DNA of 64,000 bases, from contig NC_079877.1 of NCBI RefSeq assembly GCF_029227915.1, positions 3,224,001-3,288,000 of the forward strand, read 5' to 3'. Below, piece after piece: positions 11,760-25,307 of this stretch. A program made the position numbers and the translations under genes. Positions within the stretch are counted from its first letter, which is position 1, and every line of letters starts with the position of its first letter. The notes below the pieces were generated by a model that saw only the letters and a list, made by a program, of their open reading frames with translations, was not told the DNA's origin and searched no databases. The stretch comes from Hydractinia symbiolongicarpus (taxonomy: Eukaryota; Cnidaria; Hydrozoa; Anthoathecata; Hydractiniidae).

Positions 11760-13626
11760 CTTTTAACAGTGAAACGATTGACTGTGGGACTTGATTGAAC
11801 AAAATTTGGCCTGTCACCTTATAAATGTGATAAGTGAGCCAACTGGACCCCAAGAAAGAACATTCTTCTTAATTTGACATGATTGCCAGAACTCAGCTAT
11901 TACACTGGGTACTGTGGTAGCGCTTCAATTACAAATTTAAATAATTAAGTCATTTTTTACCGTGGGACCAATCCTAGCCGTTATCGCGCGCTGAAGATAT
12001 AGAGACAGTTTCAAAAACTACATTTCAATGAATTTCTAACCCTATCAGTCCGTTTGAGTTACAACGGTTGCGTCACATATTCGTCTCCACATGTATTTAG
12101 GGATATTTTTCTGATATTACTAGGTTGTATCGCTTTTAACAGTGAAACGATAGACTGTGGCACTTAAATGAACCGATTTTAGACTGTGACCTTATAAATG
12201 CGATAAATGATCCAAATGGACTCCCGGAAATAACATTCCTCTTAATTTGAAATGATTGCTGGAATTCAACGATTACAATGGGCGATGTGGCAGCGCTTTA
12301 TTTAAAAATTTAAATAAATAAGTCATTTTTTACCGTGGGACAAATCCTAGCCGTTATCCCGCGCTGAAGAAATAGAGACAGTTTCAAAAACTACATATCA
12401 ATAAATTTCTAACAGTATCAGTCCGTTTGAGTTACAACGGTTGTGTCACATATTCATCCCCACATGTATTTAGGGATGTTTTTCTGATATTATTAGCTTG
12501 TATCGCTTTTAACAGTGAAACGATTGACTGTGGCTTTTAAATGAACTGATTTTGGACTGTGACCTTATAAATGTGATAAGTGAGACAATTGGACTCCAAG
12601 AAATAACATTCTTCTTATATTTGACATGATTGCCGAAACTCAGCGATTACACTGGGCGCTGTGGTAGCGCGCTTCATTTAAAAAAGAAGAAAAGAAAGTC
12701 AATTTTTACTGTAGGACCAATCCTAGCCGTTAGCGCGCGCTGAAGTAATAGCGACAGTTTCCAAAACTACATTTCATTGACATTCTAACGGTATCAATCC
12801 GCTTCAGTTACAACGATTGCGTCACATATTTGTACCAACTTGTGTTTAGCCATAGTTTTCTGATGTTACTAGGTTGCATCGCTTTTAAGAGTAAAACAAT
12901 TGACTGTGGGACTTAATTGAACTAAATTTGGACTGTCACCTTATAAATGTTACAAGTGAGCCAACTGGACTCCAAGAAATAACATTCGTCTTAATTTGAC
13001 ATGATTACCGGAACTCAGCGATTACACTGGTTGCTTTGGCAGCCTTCATTTAAAAATTTAAATAAATAAGTCATTCTTTACTGTGGGACCAATCCTAGAC
13101 GTTATCGCGCGCTGATGAAACAGCGAAAGGTGCAAAATCTAATTTTCATTGACTTTCCAACGGTGTCAGTCCGTTTGAGTTACAACGGTTGGGTCACATA
13201 ATCGTACTAACATATATTTAGCCATATTTTTTTGATATTACTAGGTTGCATCCCTTTTAACAGTGAAACGATTTACTGTGGGACTTAATTGAACTAACTT
13301 TGGACTGTGAACTGATAAATGTGATAAATGACACAATTGGACCACAAGAAATATCATTCCTCTTAATTTGACGTGATTGCCGGAACTCAGCGATTGCACT
13401 GGTCGCTGTGGTAGCGCTTCATTTAAAAATTTAGATAAGTAAGTCATTCTTTACTCTGGGAGGAATCCTAGCCGTAATTGCGCGCTGAAGAAGTAGAGAA
13501 AGTTTCAAGAACTACATTTCAATGAATTTCTAACGTTATCAGTCCGTTTGAGTTACAACGGTTGCGTCACATATTCGTACCCACATGTATTTGGGGATGT
13601 TTTTCTGATTTGACTAGGTTGTATTG

Positions 13627-15315
13627 CTTTCAACAGTGAAACGATTGACTGTGGCACTTAATTGAACTAACTTTGGACTGTGACCTGATAAATGTGATAA
13701 ATGAGACAATTGGAGTCCAAGAAATAACATTCTTCTTAATTTGACATGAGTGCCGCAACGCAACGATTGCACTTGGCGCTGTGATAGCGCTTCATTTAAA
13801 AATTAAGAAAAGAAAGTCATTTTTTACTGTGGGACCAATCCTAGCCGTTATTGCGCGTTGAAGAAATAGAGACAGTTTCAAAAACTACATTTCATTGACT
13901 TTCTAGCGGTATCAATCCACTGGAGTTACAACGGTTGGGTCACATAATCGTACCAACATGTATTTAGCGATATCTTTCCGCTATTACTAGGTTGCATCGC
14001 TTTTAACAGTGAAACGAATGACTGTGGGACTTGATTGAACTGATTTTGGATTGTGACCTTATAAATGTGATAAATGAGCTAATTAGACTGCCACAATTAA
14101 CATTCCTCTTAATTTGACATGATTGCTGGAATTCAACCATTACAATGGGCGCTGTGGTAGCGCTTCATTTAAAAATTTAGATAAATAAGTCATTTTTTAC
14201 CGTGGGACAAATCCTAGCCAATAGCACGCGCTGAACAATGAGGAACAGTTTCAAAAACTACATTTCAATGAATTTCTAACGGTATCAGTCCGTTTGAGTT
14301 ACAACGGTTGCGTCACATATTCGTCTCCACATGTATTTAGGGATATTTTTCTGATATTACTAGGTTGTATCGCTTTTAACAGTAAAACGATAGACTGTGG
14401 CACTTAAATAAACTGATTTTGGACTGTGACCTGATAAATGTAATAAATGACACAATTGAACTCCCACAAAGAACATTCCTCCTAATTTGACATGATTGCT
14501 GTAATTCCACGATTACAATGGGCGATGCGGTAGCGTTTTATTTGAAAATTAAGAAAAGAAAGTCATTTTTTACTGTAGGACCAATCCTAGCTGTTACCGC
14601 GCATTGAAGAAATAGAGACAGTTTCAAAAACTACATTTCATTGACTTTCTAGCGGTATCAATCCGCTGGAGTTACAACGGTTGTGTCACATAATTGTCCC
14701 CACATGTATTTAGAGATGTTTTTCTGATATTATTAGCTTGTATCGCTTTTAACAGTGAAACGATTTTTTACTGTGGGACCAATCCTAGCCGTTATTGCGC
14801 CCTGAAGAATTAGCGACAGGTTCAAAAACTACATTTCATTGACTTTCTAACGGTGTCAGTCCGCTTGAGTTACAAATGTTGGAAACATATTCGTACCAAC
14901 ATGTACTTAGCGATATTTCTCTGAGATTACTAGGTTGCATCGCTTTTAACACTGAAACGATTGACTGTGGGACTTGATTGAACAAAATTTGGCCTGTCAC
15001 CTTATAAATGTGATAAGTGAACCAACTGGACCCCAAGAAATAACATTCTTCTTAATTTGACATGATTGCCAGAACTCAGCAATTACACTGGGCACTGTGG
15101 TAGCGCTTCAATTTAAAATTTAAATAATTAAGTCATTTTTTACCGTGGGACCAATCCTAGCCGTTATCGCGCGCTGAAGAAATAGAGACAGTTTCAAGAA
15201 CTACATTTCAATGAATTTCTAACGTTATCAGTCCGTTTGAGTTACAACGGTTGCGTCACATATTCGTCCCCACATGTATTTGGGGATGTTTTTCTGATTT
15301 GACTAGGTTGTATTG
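13627..15315 (+). repeat. Nested block duplication in core 1, first copy (1689 bp)
   Basis: Four full monomers plus one 197-bp short monomer. It starts at a TTGCTTTCAACAG unit that recurs at 15316. The series (CTTTCAAC unit, GAATGACTGTGGG unit, ATAGACTGTGGC unit, short unit) then repeats. The same nested pair is present in all later cores: 27372-29060, 40267-41955 and 55773-57460. The duplication therefore predates HOR amplification. Confidence 0.85.
14746..14942 (+). repeat. 197-bp short satellite monomer (core 1, second)
   Basis: Same internal deletion; the next phase mark is at 14943. It has the ACGATTTTTTACTGTGGGAC junction and a GCGCCCTGAAG variant in place of GCGCGCTGAAG. It belongs to the nested duplicated block at 13627-15315. 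Confidence 0.93.
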
Positions 15316-17375
15316 CTTTCAACAGTGAAACTATTGACTGTGGCACTTAATTGAACTAACTTTGGACTGTGACCTGATAAATGTGATAAATGAGACAATT
15401 GGAGTTCAAGAAATAACATTCTTTTTAATTTGACATGAGCGCCGCAACGCAACGATTGCACTTGGCGCTGTGATAGCGCTTCATTTAAAAATTAAGAAAA
15501 GAAAGTCATTTTTTACTGTGGGACCAATCCTACCCGTTATTGCGCGTTGAAGAAATAGAGACAGTTTCAAAAACTACATTTCATTGACTTTCTAGCGGTA
15601 TCAATCCACTGGAGTTACAACGGTTGGGTCACATAATCGTACCAACATGTATTTAGCGATATCTTTCCGCTATTACTAGGTTGCATCGCTTTTAACAGTG
15701 AAACAAATGACTGTGGGACTTGATTGAACTGATTTTGGATTGTGACCTTATAAATGTGATAAATGAGCTAATTGGACTGCCACAATTAACATTCCTCTTA
15801 ATTTGACATGATTGCTGGAATTCAACCATTACAATGGGCGCTGTGGTAGCGCTTCATTTAAAAATTTAGATAAATAAGTCATATTTACTGTGGAACCAAT
15901 CCTGGCCGATAGCACGCGCTGAACAATGAGGAACAGTTTCAAAAACTACATTTCATTGACTTTCTAACGGTGTCAGTCCGTTTGAGTTACAACGGTTGGT
16001 AATATATTCGTACCAGCATGTATTTAGCGATATTTCTCTGAGATTACTAGGTTACATCGCTTTTAACAGTGAAACGATTGACTGTGGGACTTGATTGAAC
16101 AAAGTTTGGACTGTCACCTTATAAATGTGATAAGTGAGCCAACTGGACCCCAAAAAATAACATTCTTCTTAAATTGAAATGATTGCCAGAACTTAGCGAT
16201 TACACTGGGTACCGTAATAGCGCTTCATTTAAAAATTTAAATAAATAAGTCATTTTTTACCGTGGGACCAATCCTAGCCGTTATTACGCGCTGAAGAAAT
16301 AGAGACAGTTTCAAAAACTACATTTCAATGAATTTCTAACGGTATCAGTCCATTTGAGTTACAACGGTTGCGTCACATATTCGTCTCCACATGTATTTAG
16401 GGATATTTTTCTGATATTACTAGGTTGTATCGCTTTTAACAGTGAAACGATAGACTGTGGCACTTAAATGAACTGATTTTGGACTGTGACCTGATAAAAG
16501 TAATAAATGACACAATTGAACTCCCACAAAGAACATTCCTCCTAATTTGACATGATTGCTGTAATTCCACGATTACAATGGGCGATGCGGTAGCGTTTTA
16601 TTTGAAAATTAAGAAAAGAAAGTCATTTTTTACTGTAGGACCAATCCTAGCTGTTACCGCGCGTTGAAAAAATAGAGACAGTTTCAAAAACTACATTTCA
16701 TTGACTTTCTAGCGGTATCAATCCGCTGGAGTTACAACGGTTGTGTCACATAATTGTCCCCACATGTATTTAGAGATGTTTTTCTGATATTATTAGCTTG
16801 TATCGCTTTTAACAGTGAAACGATTTTTTACTGTGGGACCAATCCTAGCCGTTATTGCGCCCTGAAGAATTAGCGACAGGTTCAAAAACTACATTTCATT
16901 GACTTTCTAACGGTGTCAGTCCGCTTGAGTTACAACTGTTGGAAACATATTCGTACCAACATGTACTTAGCGATATTTCTCTGAGATTACTAGGTTGCAT
17001 CGCTTTTAACAGTGAAACGATTGACTGTGGGACTTGATTGAACAAAATTTGGCCTGTCACCATATAAATGTGATAAGTGAGCCAACTGGACCCCAAGAAA
17101 TAACATTCTTCTTAATTTGACATGATTGCCAGAACTCAGCAATTACACTGGGCACTGTGGTAGCGCTTCAATTTAAAATTTAAATAATTAAGTCATTTTT
17201 TACCGTGGGACCAATCCTAGCCGTTATCGCGCGCTGAACAAATAGAGACAGTTTCAAAAACTACATTTCAATGAATTTCTAACGCTATCAGTCCGTTTGA
17301 GTTACAACGGTTGCGTCACATATTCGTCTCCACATGTTTTTAGGGATATTTTTCTGATATTACTAGGTTGTATAG
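15316..17375 (+). repeat. Nested block duplication in core 1, second copy (2060 bp)
   Basis: Repeats the series of 13627-15315 with one extra monomer, the GGTAATATATTCG / ACCAGCATG unit near 15940-16310. That unit resembles the one at 11083-11460. Equivalent blocks lie at 29061-31120, 41956-44015 and 57461-59520. Confidence 0.85.
16806..17002 (+). repeat. 197-bp short satellite monomer (core 1, third)
   Basis: Next phase mark at 17003. It shares the GCGCCCTGAAG variant with 14746, which shows that the second and third short monomers come from one block duplication within the HOR rather than from separate deletions. Confidence 0.93.
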
Positions 17376-20356
17376 CTTTTAACAGTGAAACGATAGACTG
17401 TGGCACTTGATTGAACAAAATTTGGCCTGTCACCTTATAAATGTGATAAGTGAGTCAACTGGACCCCAAGAAATAACATTCTTCTTAATTTGACATGATT
17501 GCCAGAACTCAGCTATTGCACTGGGTACTGTGGTAGCGCTTCAATTTCAAATTTGAATAATTAAGTCATTTTTTACCGTGGGACCAATCCTAGCCGTTAT
17601 CGCGCGCTAAAGAAATAGAGACAGTTTCAAAAACTACATTTCAATGAATTTCTAACCCTATCAGTCCGTTTGAGTTACAACGGTTGCGTCACATATTCGT
17701 CTCCACATGTATTTAGGGATATTTTTCTGATATTACTAGCTTGTATCGCTTTTAACAGTGAAACGATAGATTGTGGCACTTAAATGAACTCACTTTAGAC
17801 TGTGACCTTGTAATTGTGACAAATGAGCCAATTGGACTGCCAGAAATAACATTCCTCTTAATTTGACATGATTGCTGGAATTCAACGATTGCACTGGGCG
17901 CTGTGGTAGCGCTTCATTTAAAAATTTAGATAATTAAGTCATATTTACTGTGGGACCAATCCTGGCCGTTAGCACGCGCTGAATAAAGAGGAACAGTTTC
18001 AAAAACTACATTTCATTGACTTTCTAGCTTGATCAATCTGTTTGAGTTACAACGGTTGCGTCACATATTCGTACCAACATGTATTTAGCCATATTTTTCC
18101 GCCATTACTAGGTAGCATCGCTTTTAACAGTGAAACGATTGACTGTGGGACTTAATTTAACTGATTTTGAACTGTGACCTTATAAATGTGATATGTGAGA
18201 CAATTGGACTCCAAGAAATAACATTCTTCTTAATTTGACATGATTGCCAAAACTCAGGGATTACACTGGGCGCTGTGGTAGCGCTTTATTTAAAAATTAA
18301 GATAAGAAAGTCATTTTTTACTGTGGGACCAATCCTAGCCGTTAGCGCGCGCCGAAGAAATAGCGACAGTTTCAAAAACTCCATTTCACTGAATTTCTAA
18401 CGGTGTCAGTCCGTTTGCGTTACAACGGTTGGGAACATATTCGTACCAACAAGTATTTAGCGATACTTCTCTGAGATTACTAGGTTGCATCGCTTTTAAC
18501 AGTGAAACGATTGACTGTGAGACTTGATTGAACAAAATTTGGCCTGTCACCTTAAAAATGTGATAAGTGAGGCAACTGGACCCCAAGAAATAACATTCTT
18601 CTTAATTTGACATGATGCCCAGAACTCAGCGATTACACTGGGTACTGTGGTAGCGCTTCAATTAAAAATTTAAATAATTAGTCATTTTTTAACGTGGGAC
18701 CAATCCTAGCCGTTATCGCGCGCTGAAGAAATAGAGACAGTGTCAAAAACTATATTTCAATGAATTTCTAACGCTATCAGTCCGTTTGAGTTACAACGGT
18801 TGCGTCACATATTCGTCTCCACATGTATTTAGGGATATTTTTCTGATATTACTAGGTTGTATCGCTTTTAACAGTGAAACGATAGACTGTGGCACTTAAA
18901 TGAACTGATTTTGGACTGTGACCTTATAAATGTGATAAATGAGCCAATTGGACTCCCGGAACTAACATTCCTAATAATTTGAAATGATTGCTGGAATTCA
19001 ACGATTACAATGGGCGCTGTGGTAGCGCTTCATTTGAAAATATAAATAAATAAGTCATTTTTTTCCGTGGGACAAGTCCTAGCCGTTATCGCGCGCTGAA
19101 GAAATAGAGACAGTTTCAAAAATTACATATCAATAAATTTCTAACGGTATCAGTCCGTTTGAGTTACAACGGTTGGGTCACATATTCGTCCCCACATGTA
19201 TTTAGGGATGTTTTTCTGATATTATTAGCTTGTATCGCTTTTAACAGTGAAACGATTGACTGTGGCACTTAAATGAACTGATTTTGGACTGTGACCTTGT
19301 AATTGTGATAAATGAGCCAATTAGACTGCCACAAATAACATTCCTCTTAATTTGACTTGATTGCTGGAATTCAACGATTACAATGGGCGCTGTGGTACCT
19401 CTTCATTTGAAACTTTAAATAAATAAGTCATTTTTTACGGTGGGACAAATCCTGGCCGTTATCGCGCGCTGAAGAAATAGAAACAGTTTCAAAAACTATA
19501 TATCAATAAATTTCTAACAGTATCATTCCGTTTGAGTTACAACGGTTGCGTCACATATTCGTACCAACATGTATTTAGCGATATTTTTCCGATATTACTA
19601 GGTTGCATCGCTTTTAACAGTGAAACGATTGACTGTGGGACTTAATTTAACTGATTTTGAACTGTGACCTTATAAATGTTATATGTGAGACAATTGGACT
19701 CCAAGAAATAACATTCTTCTTAATTTGACATGATTGCCGAAACTCAGGGATTACACTGGGCGCTGTGGTAGCGCTTTATTTAAAAATTAAGATAAGAAAG
19801 TCATTTTATACTGTGGGACCAATCCTAGCCGTTGGCGCGCGCCGAAAAAATAGCGACTGTTTCAAAAACTCCATTTCACTGAATTTCTAACCCTATCAGT
19901 CCGTTTGAGTTACAACGGTTGCGTCACATATTCGTCTCCACATGCATTTAGGGATATTTTTCTGATATTACTAGGTTGTATTGCTTTTAACAGTGAAACG
20001 ATTGACTGTGGCACTTAAATGAACTGATTTTGGACTGTGACCTTGTAATTGTGATAAATGAGCCAATTAGACTGCCACAAATAACATTCCTCTTAATTTG
20101 ACATGATTGCTGGAATTCAACGATTACAATGGGCGATGTGTTAGCTCTTCATTTGAAATTTTAAATAAATAAGTCATTTTTTACCGTGGGACAAATCCTG
20201 GCCGTTATCGCGCGCTGAAGAAATAGAAACAGTTTCAAAAACTACATATCAATAAATTTCTAACGGTATCATTCCGTTTGAGTTACAACGGTTGCGTCAC
20301 ATGTTCGTACCAACATGTATTTAGCGATATTTTTCCGATATTACTAGGCTGCATCG

Positions 20357-20833
20357 CTTTAAACAGTGAAACGGTTGACTGTGGGACTTAATTTAGCTGA
20401 TTTTGGACTGTGACCTTATAAATGTGATAAATGAGACAATTGGAGTCCAAGAAATAACATTCTTCTTAATTTGACATGAGTGCCGCAACTCAACGATTGC
20501 ACTTGGCGCTGTGGTAGCGCTTCATTTGAAAATTAAGAAAAGAAAGTCATTTTTTACTGTGGGACCAATCCTTTTTGAAATGATTGCTGGAATTCAACGA
20601 TTACAATGGGCGCTGTGGTAGCGCTTCATTTGAAAATATAAATAAATAAGTCATTTTTTTCCGTGGGACAAGTCCTAGCCGTTATCGCGCGCTGAAGAAA
20701 TAGAGACAGTTTCAAAAATTACATATCAATAAATTTCTAACGGTATCAGTCCGTTTGAGTTACAACGGTTGGGTCACATATTCGTCCCCACATGTATTTA
20801 GGGATATTTTTCTGATATTACTAGGTTGCATCG
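20357..20833 (+). repeat. 477-bp irregular monomer with out-of-register junction
   Basis: Phase marks at 20357 and 20834 are 477 bp apart instead of 373. At about 20570 the sequence reads GGGACCAATCC followed directly by TTTTTGAAATGATTGCTGG. This switches from monomer offset ~213 back to offset ~113 of a different monomer type and repeats about 104 bp of phase. Shared sequence at the join is only a few bases. It is the only out-of-phase junction I noticed in the window apart from the inherited 197-bp short units. Confidence 0.9.
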
Positions 20834-21579
20834 CTTTTAACAGTGAAACGATTGACTGTGGGACTTAATTTAACTGATTTTGAACTGTGACCTTATAAAT
20901 GTTATATGTGAGACAATTGGACTCCAAGAAATAACATTCTTCTTAATTTGACATGATTGCCGAAACTCAGGGATTACACTGGGCGCTGTGGTAGCGCTTT
21001 ATTTAAAAATTAAGATAAGAAAGTCATTTTATACTGTGGGACCAATCCTAGCCGTTGGCGCGCGCCGAAAAAATAGCGACTGTTTCAAAAACTCCATTTC
21101 ACTGAATTTCTAACCCTATCAGTCCGTTTGAGTTACAACGCTTGCGTCACATATTCGTCTCCACATGCATTTAGGGATATTTTTCTGATATTACTAGGTT
21201 GTATTGCTTTTAACAGTGAAACGATTGACTGTGGCACTTAAATGAACTGATTTTGGACTGTGACCTTGTAATTGTGATAAATGAGCCAATTAGACTGCCA
21301 CAAATAACATTCCTCTTAATTTGACATGATTGCTGGAATTCAACGATTACAATGGGCGATGTGTTAGCTCTTCATTTGAAATTTTAAATAAATAAGTCAT
21401 TTTTTACCGTGGGACAAATCCTGGCCGTTATCGCGCGCTGAAGAAATAGAAACAGTTTCAAAAACTACATATCAATAAATTTCTAACGGTATCATTCCGT
21501 TTGAGTTACAACGGTTGCGTCACATGTTCGTACCAACATGTATTTAGCGATATTTTTCCGATATTACTAGGCTGCATCG
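20357..21579 (+). repeat. 1223-bp insertion found only in core 1
   Basis: The CTTTAAACAGTGAAACGGTTG unit occurs twice in core 1 (20357 and 21580) but once in core 2 (34102) and once in core 3 (46997). The extra 1223 bp is two normal monomers plus one 477-bp irregular monomer. It exactly explains the offset change between cores 1 and 2 from 13,745 to 12,522 bp across this point. It repeats units seen just upstream (19611 and 19984), so a local unequal exchange is likely. Confidence 0.9.
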
Positions 21580-22630
21580 CTTTAAACAGTGAAACGGTTG
21601 ACTGTGGGACTTAATTTAGCTGATTTTGGACTGTGACCTTATAAATGTGATAAGTGAGACATTTGGACTCCAAGAAATAACATTCTCCTTAATTTGACAT
21701 GATTGCCGAAACTCAGGGATTACACTGGGCGCTGTGGTAGCGCTTCATTTAAAAATTTAAATAATTAAGTCATTTTTTACCGTGGGACCAATCCTAGCCG
21801 TTATCGCGCGCTGAAGAAATAGAGACAGTGTCAAAAACTATATTTCAATGAATTTCTAACACTATCAGTCCGTTTGAGTTACAACGGTTGCGTCACATAT
21901 TCGTCTCCACATGTATTTAGGGATATTTTTCTGATATTACTAGGTTGTATCGCTTTTAACAGTGAAACGATAGACTGTGGCACTTAAATGAACTGATTTT
22001 GGACTGTGACCTTATAAATGTGATAAATGAGACAATTGGAGTCCAAGAAATAACATTCTTCTTAATTTGACATGAGTGCCGCAACTCAACGATTGCACTT
22101 GGCGCTGTGGTAGCGCTTCATTTGAAAATTAAGAAAAGAAAGTCATTTTTTACTGTGGGACCAATCCTAGCTGTTATCGCGCGTTGAAGAAATAGAGACA
22201 GTTTTAAAAACTACATTTCATTGACTTTCTAGCGGTATCAATCCACTGGAGTTACAACGGTTGGCTCACATAATCGTACCAACATGTATTTAGCGATATT
22301 TTTCCGCTATTACTAGGTTGCATCGCTTTTTACAGTGAAACGAATGACTGTGGGACTTGATTGAACTGATTTTGGATTGTGACCGTATAAATGTGATAAA
22401 TGAGCTAATTGGACTGCCACAAATAACATTCCTCTTAATTTGACATGATTGCTGGAATTCAACGATTACAATGGGCGCTGTGGTAGCGCTTCATTTAAAA
22501 ATTTAGATAAATAAGTCATATTTACTGTGGAAGCAACCCTGGCCGTTATCGCGCGCTGAAGAAATAGAGACAGTTTCAAAAACTACATTTCAATGAATTT
22601 CTAACCCTATCAGTTCGTTTGAGTTACAAC

Positions 22631-24550
22631 GGTTGCGTCACATATTCGTACCAACATGTATTTAGCCATATTTTTCCGCTGTTACTAGGTTGCATCGCTT
22701 TTAACAGTGAAACGATTGACTGTGGGACTTAATTTAACTGACTTTGAACTGTGACCTTATAAATGTGATAAGTGAGACAATTGGACTCCAAGAAATAACA
22801 TTCTTCTTAATTTGACATGATTGCCGAAACTCAGCGATTACACTGGGCGCTGTGGTAGCGCGCTTCATTTAAAAAAGAAGAAAAGAAAGTCATTTTTTAC
22901 TGTAGAACCAATCCTAGCCGTTAGCGCGCGCTGAAGTAATAGCGACAGTTTCAAAAACTACATTTCATTGACATTCTAACGGTATCAATCCGCTTCAGTT
23001 ACAACGATTGCGTCACATATTTGTACCAACTTGCATTTAGCCATAGTTTTCTGATGTTACTTGGTTGCATCGCTTTTAACAGCGAAACAATTGATTGTGG
23101 GACTTAATTGAACTAAATTTGGACTGTCACCTTATGAATGTGATAAGTAAGCCAACTGGACTCCAAGAAATATCATTCCTCTTAATTTGACGTGATTGCC
23201 CGAACTCAGCGATTGCACTGGGCGCTGTGGTAACGCTTCATTTAAAAATTTAGATAAATAAGTCATTCTTTACTCTGGGACGAATCCTAGCCGTAATCGC
23301 GCGCTGAAGAAGTAGAGAAAGTTTCAAGAACTACATTTCAATGAATTTCTAACGGTATCAGTCCGTTTGAGTTACAACGGTTGGGTCACATATTCGTCCC
23401 CACATGTATTTAGCGATATTTTTTCGATATTACTAGGTTGCATCCCTTTTAACAGTGACAAGATATACTGTGGGACTTAATTGAACTAACTTTGGACTGT
23501 GACCTGATAAAGGTGATAAATGAGACAATCGGACCACAAGAAATATCATTCGTCTTAATTTGACGTGATTGCCGGAACTCAGCGATTGCACTGGGCGCTG
23601 TGGTAGCGCTTCATTTAAAAATTTAGATAAATAAGTCATTCTTTACTCTGGGACGAATCCTAGCCGTAATCGCGCGCTGAAGAAGTAGAAAAAGTTTCAA
23701 GAACTACATTTCAATGAATTTCTAACGCTATCAGTCCGTTTGAGTTACAACGGTTGCGTCACATATTCGTCTCCACATGTATTTAGGGATATTTTTCTGA
23801 TATTACTAGGTTGTATCGCTTTTAACAGTGAAACGATAGACTGTGGCACTTAAATGAAATGATTTTGGACTGTGACCTTATAAATGCGATAAATGAGCTA
23901 ATTGGACTGCCACAAATAACATTCCTCTTAATTTGACATGATTGCTGAAATTCAACGATTACAATGGGCGCTGTGGTAGCGCTTCATTTAAAAATTTAGA
24001 TAAATAAGTCATATTTACTGTGGAAGCAATCCTGGCCGTTATCGCGCGCTGAAGAAATAGAGACAGTTTCAAAAACTACATTTCAATGAATTTCTAACCC
24101 TATCAGTCCGTTTGAGTTACAACGGTTGCGTCACATATTCGTCTCCACATGTATTTAGGGATATTTTTCTGATATTACTAGGTTGTATCGCTTTTAACAG
24201 TGAAACGATAGACTGTGGCACTTAAATGAACTGATTTTGGACTGTGACCTTATAAATGCGATAAATGAGCCAAATGGACTCCCCGAAATAATATTCCTCC
24301 TAATTTGAAATGATTGCTGGAATTCAACGATTACAATGGGCGCTGTGGTAGCGCTTCATTTAAAAATTTACATAAATAAGTCATTTTTTACCGTGGGACA
24401 AATCCTAGCCGTTATCGCGCGCTGAAGAAATAGAGACAGTTTCAAAAACTACATATCAATAAATTTCTAACAGTATCAGTCCATTTGAGTTACAACGGTT
24501 GGGTCACATATTCATCCCCACATGTATTTAGGGATGTTTTTCTGATATTA
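22631..24550 (+). repeat. HOR junction segment 1/2, 1920 bp (shortest form)
   Basis: The ATCAGTTCG end-monomer is joined, at about 22640-22648 within the shared GGTTGCGTCACATATTCG, directly to the TACCAACATGTATTTAGCC end of the type at 8886-8950. Relative to junction 0/1 this removes 2237 bp, six monomers, without disturbing phase. The rest (22698-24550) matches 8953-10805 at a 13,745-bp offset. Confidence 0.88.
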
Positions 24551-25307
24551 TTAGCTTGTATCGCCTTTAACAGTTAAACGATTGACTTTGGCACTCAAAT
24601 GAACTGATTTTGGACTGTGACCTTGTAATTGTGACAAAAGAGCCAATTGGACTGCCACAAATAACATTCCTCTTAATTTGACATGATTGCTGGAATTCAA
24701 CGATTGCACTGGGCGCTGTGGTAGCGCTTCATTTAAAAATTTAGATAAATAAGTCATATTTACTGTGGAAGCAATCCTGGCCGTTAGCACGCGCTGAATA
24801 ATAAGGAACAGTTTCAAAAACTACATTTCATTGACTTTCTAACGGTGTCAGTCCGTTTGAGTTACAACGGTTGGTAACATATTCGTACCAGCATGTATTT
24901 AGCGATATTTCTCTGAGATTACTATGTTGCATCGCTTTTAACAGTGAAACGATTGACTGTGGGACTTGATTGAACAAAGTTTGGACTGTCACCTTATAAA
25001 TGTGATAAGTGAGCCAACTGGACACCAAGAAATATCATTCTTCTTAATTTGTAATGATTGCCAGAACTTAGCGATTACACTGGGTACCGTAATAGCGCTT
25101 CATCTAAAAATTTAAATAATTAAGTCATTTTTTACCGTGGGAGCAATCCTAGCCGTTATCGCGCGCTGAAGAAATAGAGACAGTTTCAAAAACTACATTT
25201 CATTGACTTTCTAGCGGTATCAATCCGCTGGAGTTACAACGGTTGTGTCACATAATTGTCCCCACATGTATTTAGAGATGTTTTTCTGATATTATTAGCT
25301 TGTATCG

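Larger units (their letters stand above)
10806..22630 (+). repeat. HOR core 1, 11,825 bp (expanded)
   Basis: First complete core. It opens with a monomer marked by CCTTTAACAGTTAAACG and ends with the CTTTTTACAG and ATCAGTTCG monomers. Landmarks throughout 10806-20357 recur exactly 13,745 bp downstream. The length equals the 10,602-bp cores 2 and 3 plus a 1223-bp insertion at 20357-21579. Three 197-bp short monomers lie at 11563, 14746 and 16806. Single-base differences from core 2 are few: GCGCATTG at about 14600, TACCCGTT at 15530, GCTGAACAAAT at 17235 and AACAAGTATTTAG at 18450. Confidence 0.92.

Noticed and set aside
11653-11853. Family of 66-codon minus-strand frames beginning MGSSWLTYHIYKV or similar (11083 to 62767)
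   Set aside because: These mostly sit at the same HOR positions, next to the short monomers, and are explained by their fixed place in the repeat. There is no signal peptide, domain or independent support.
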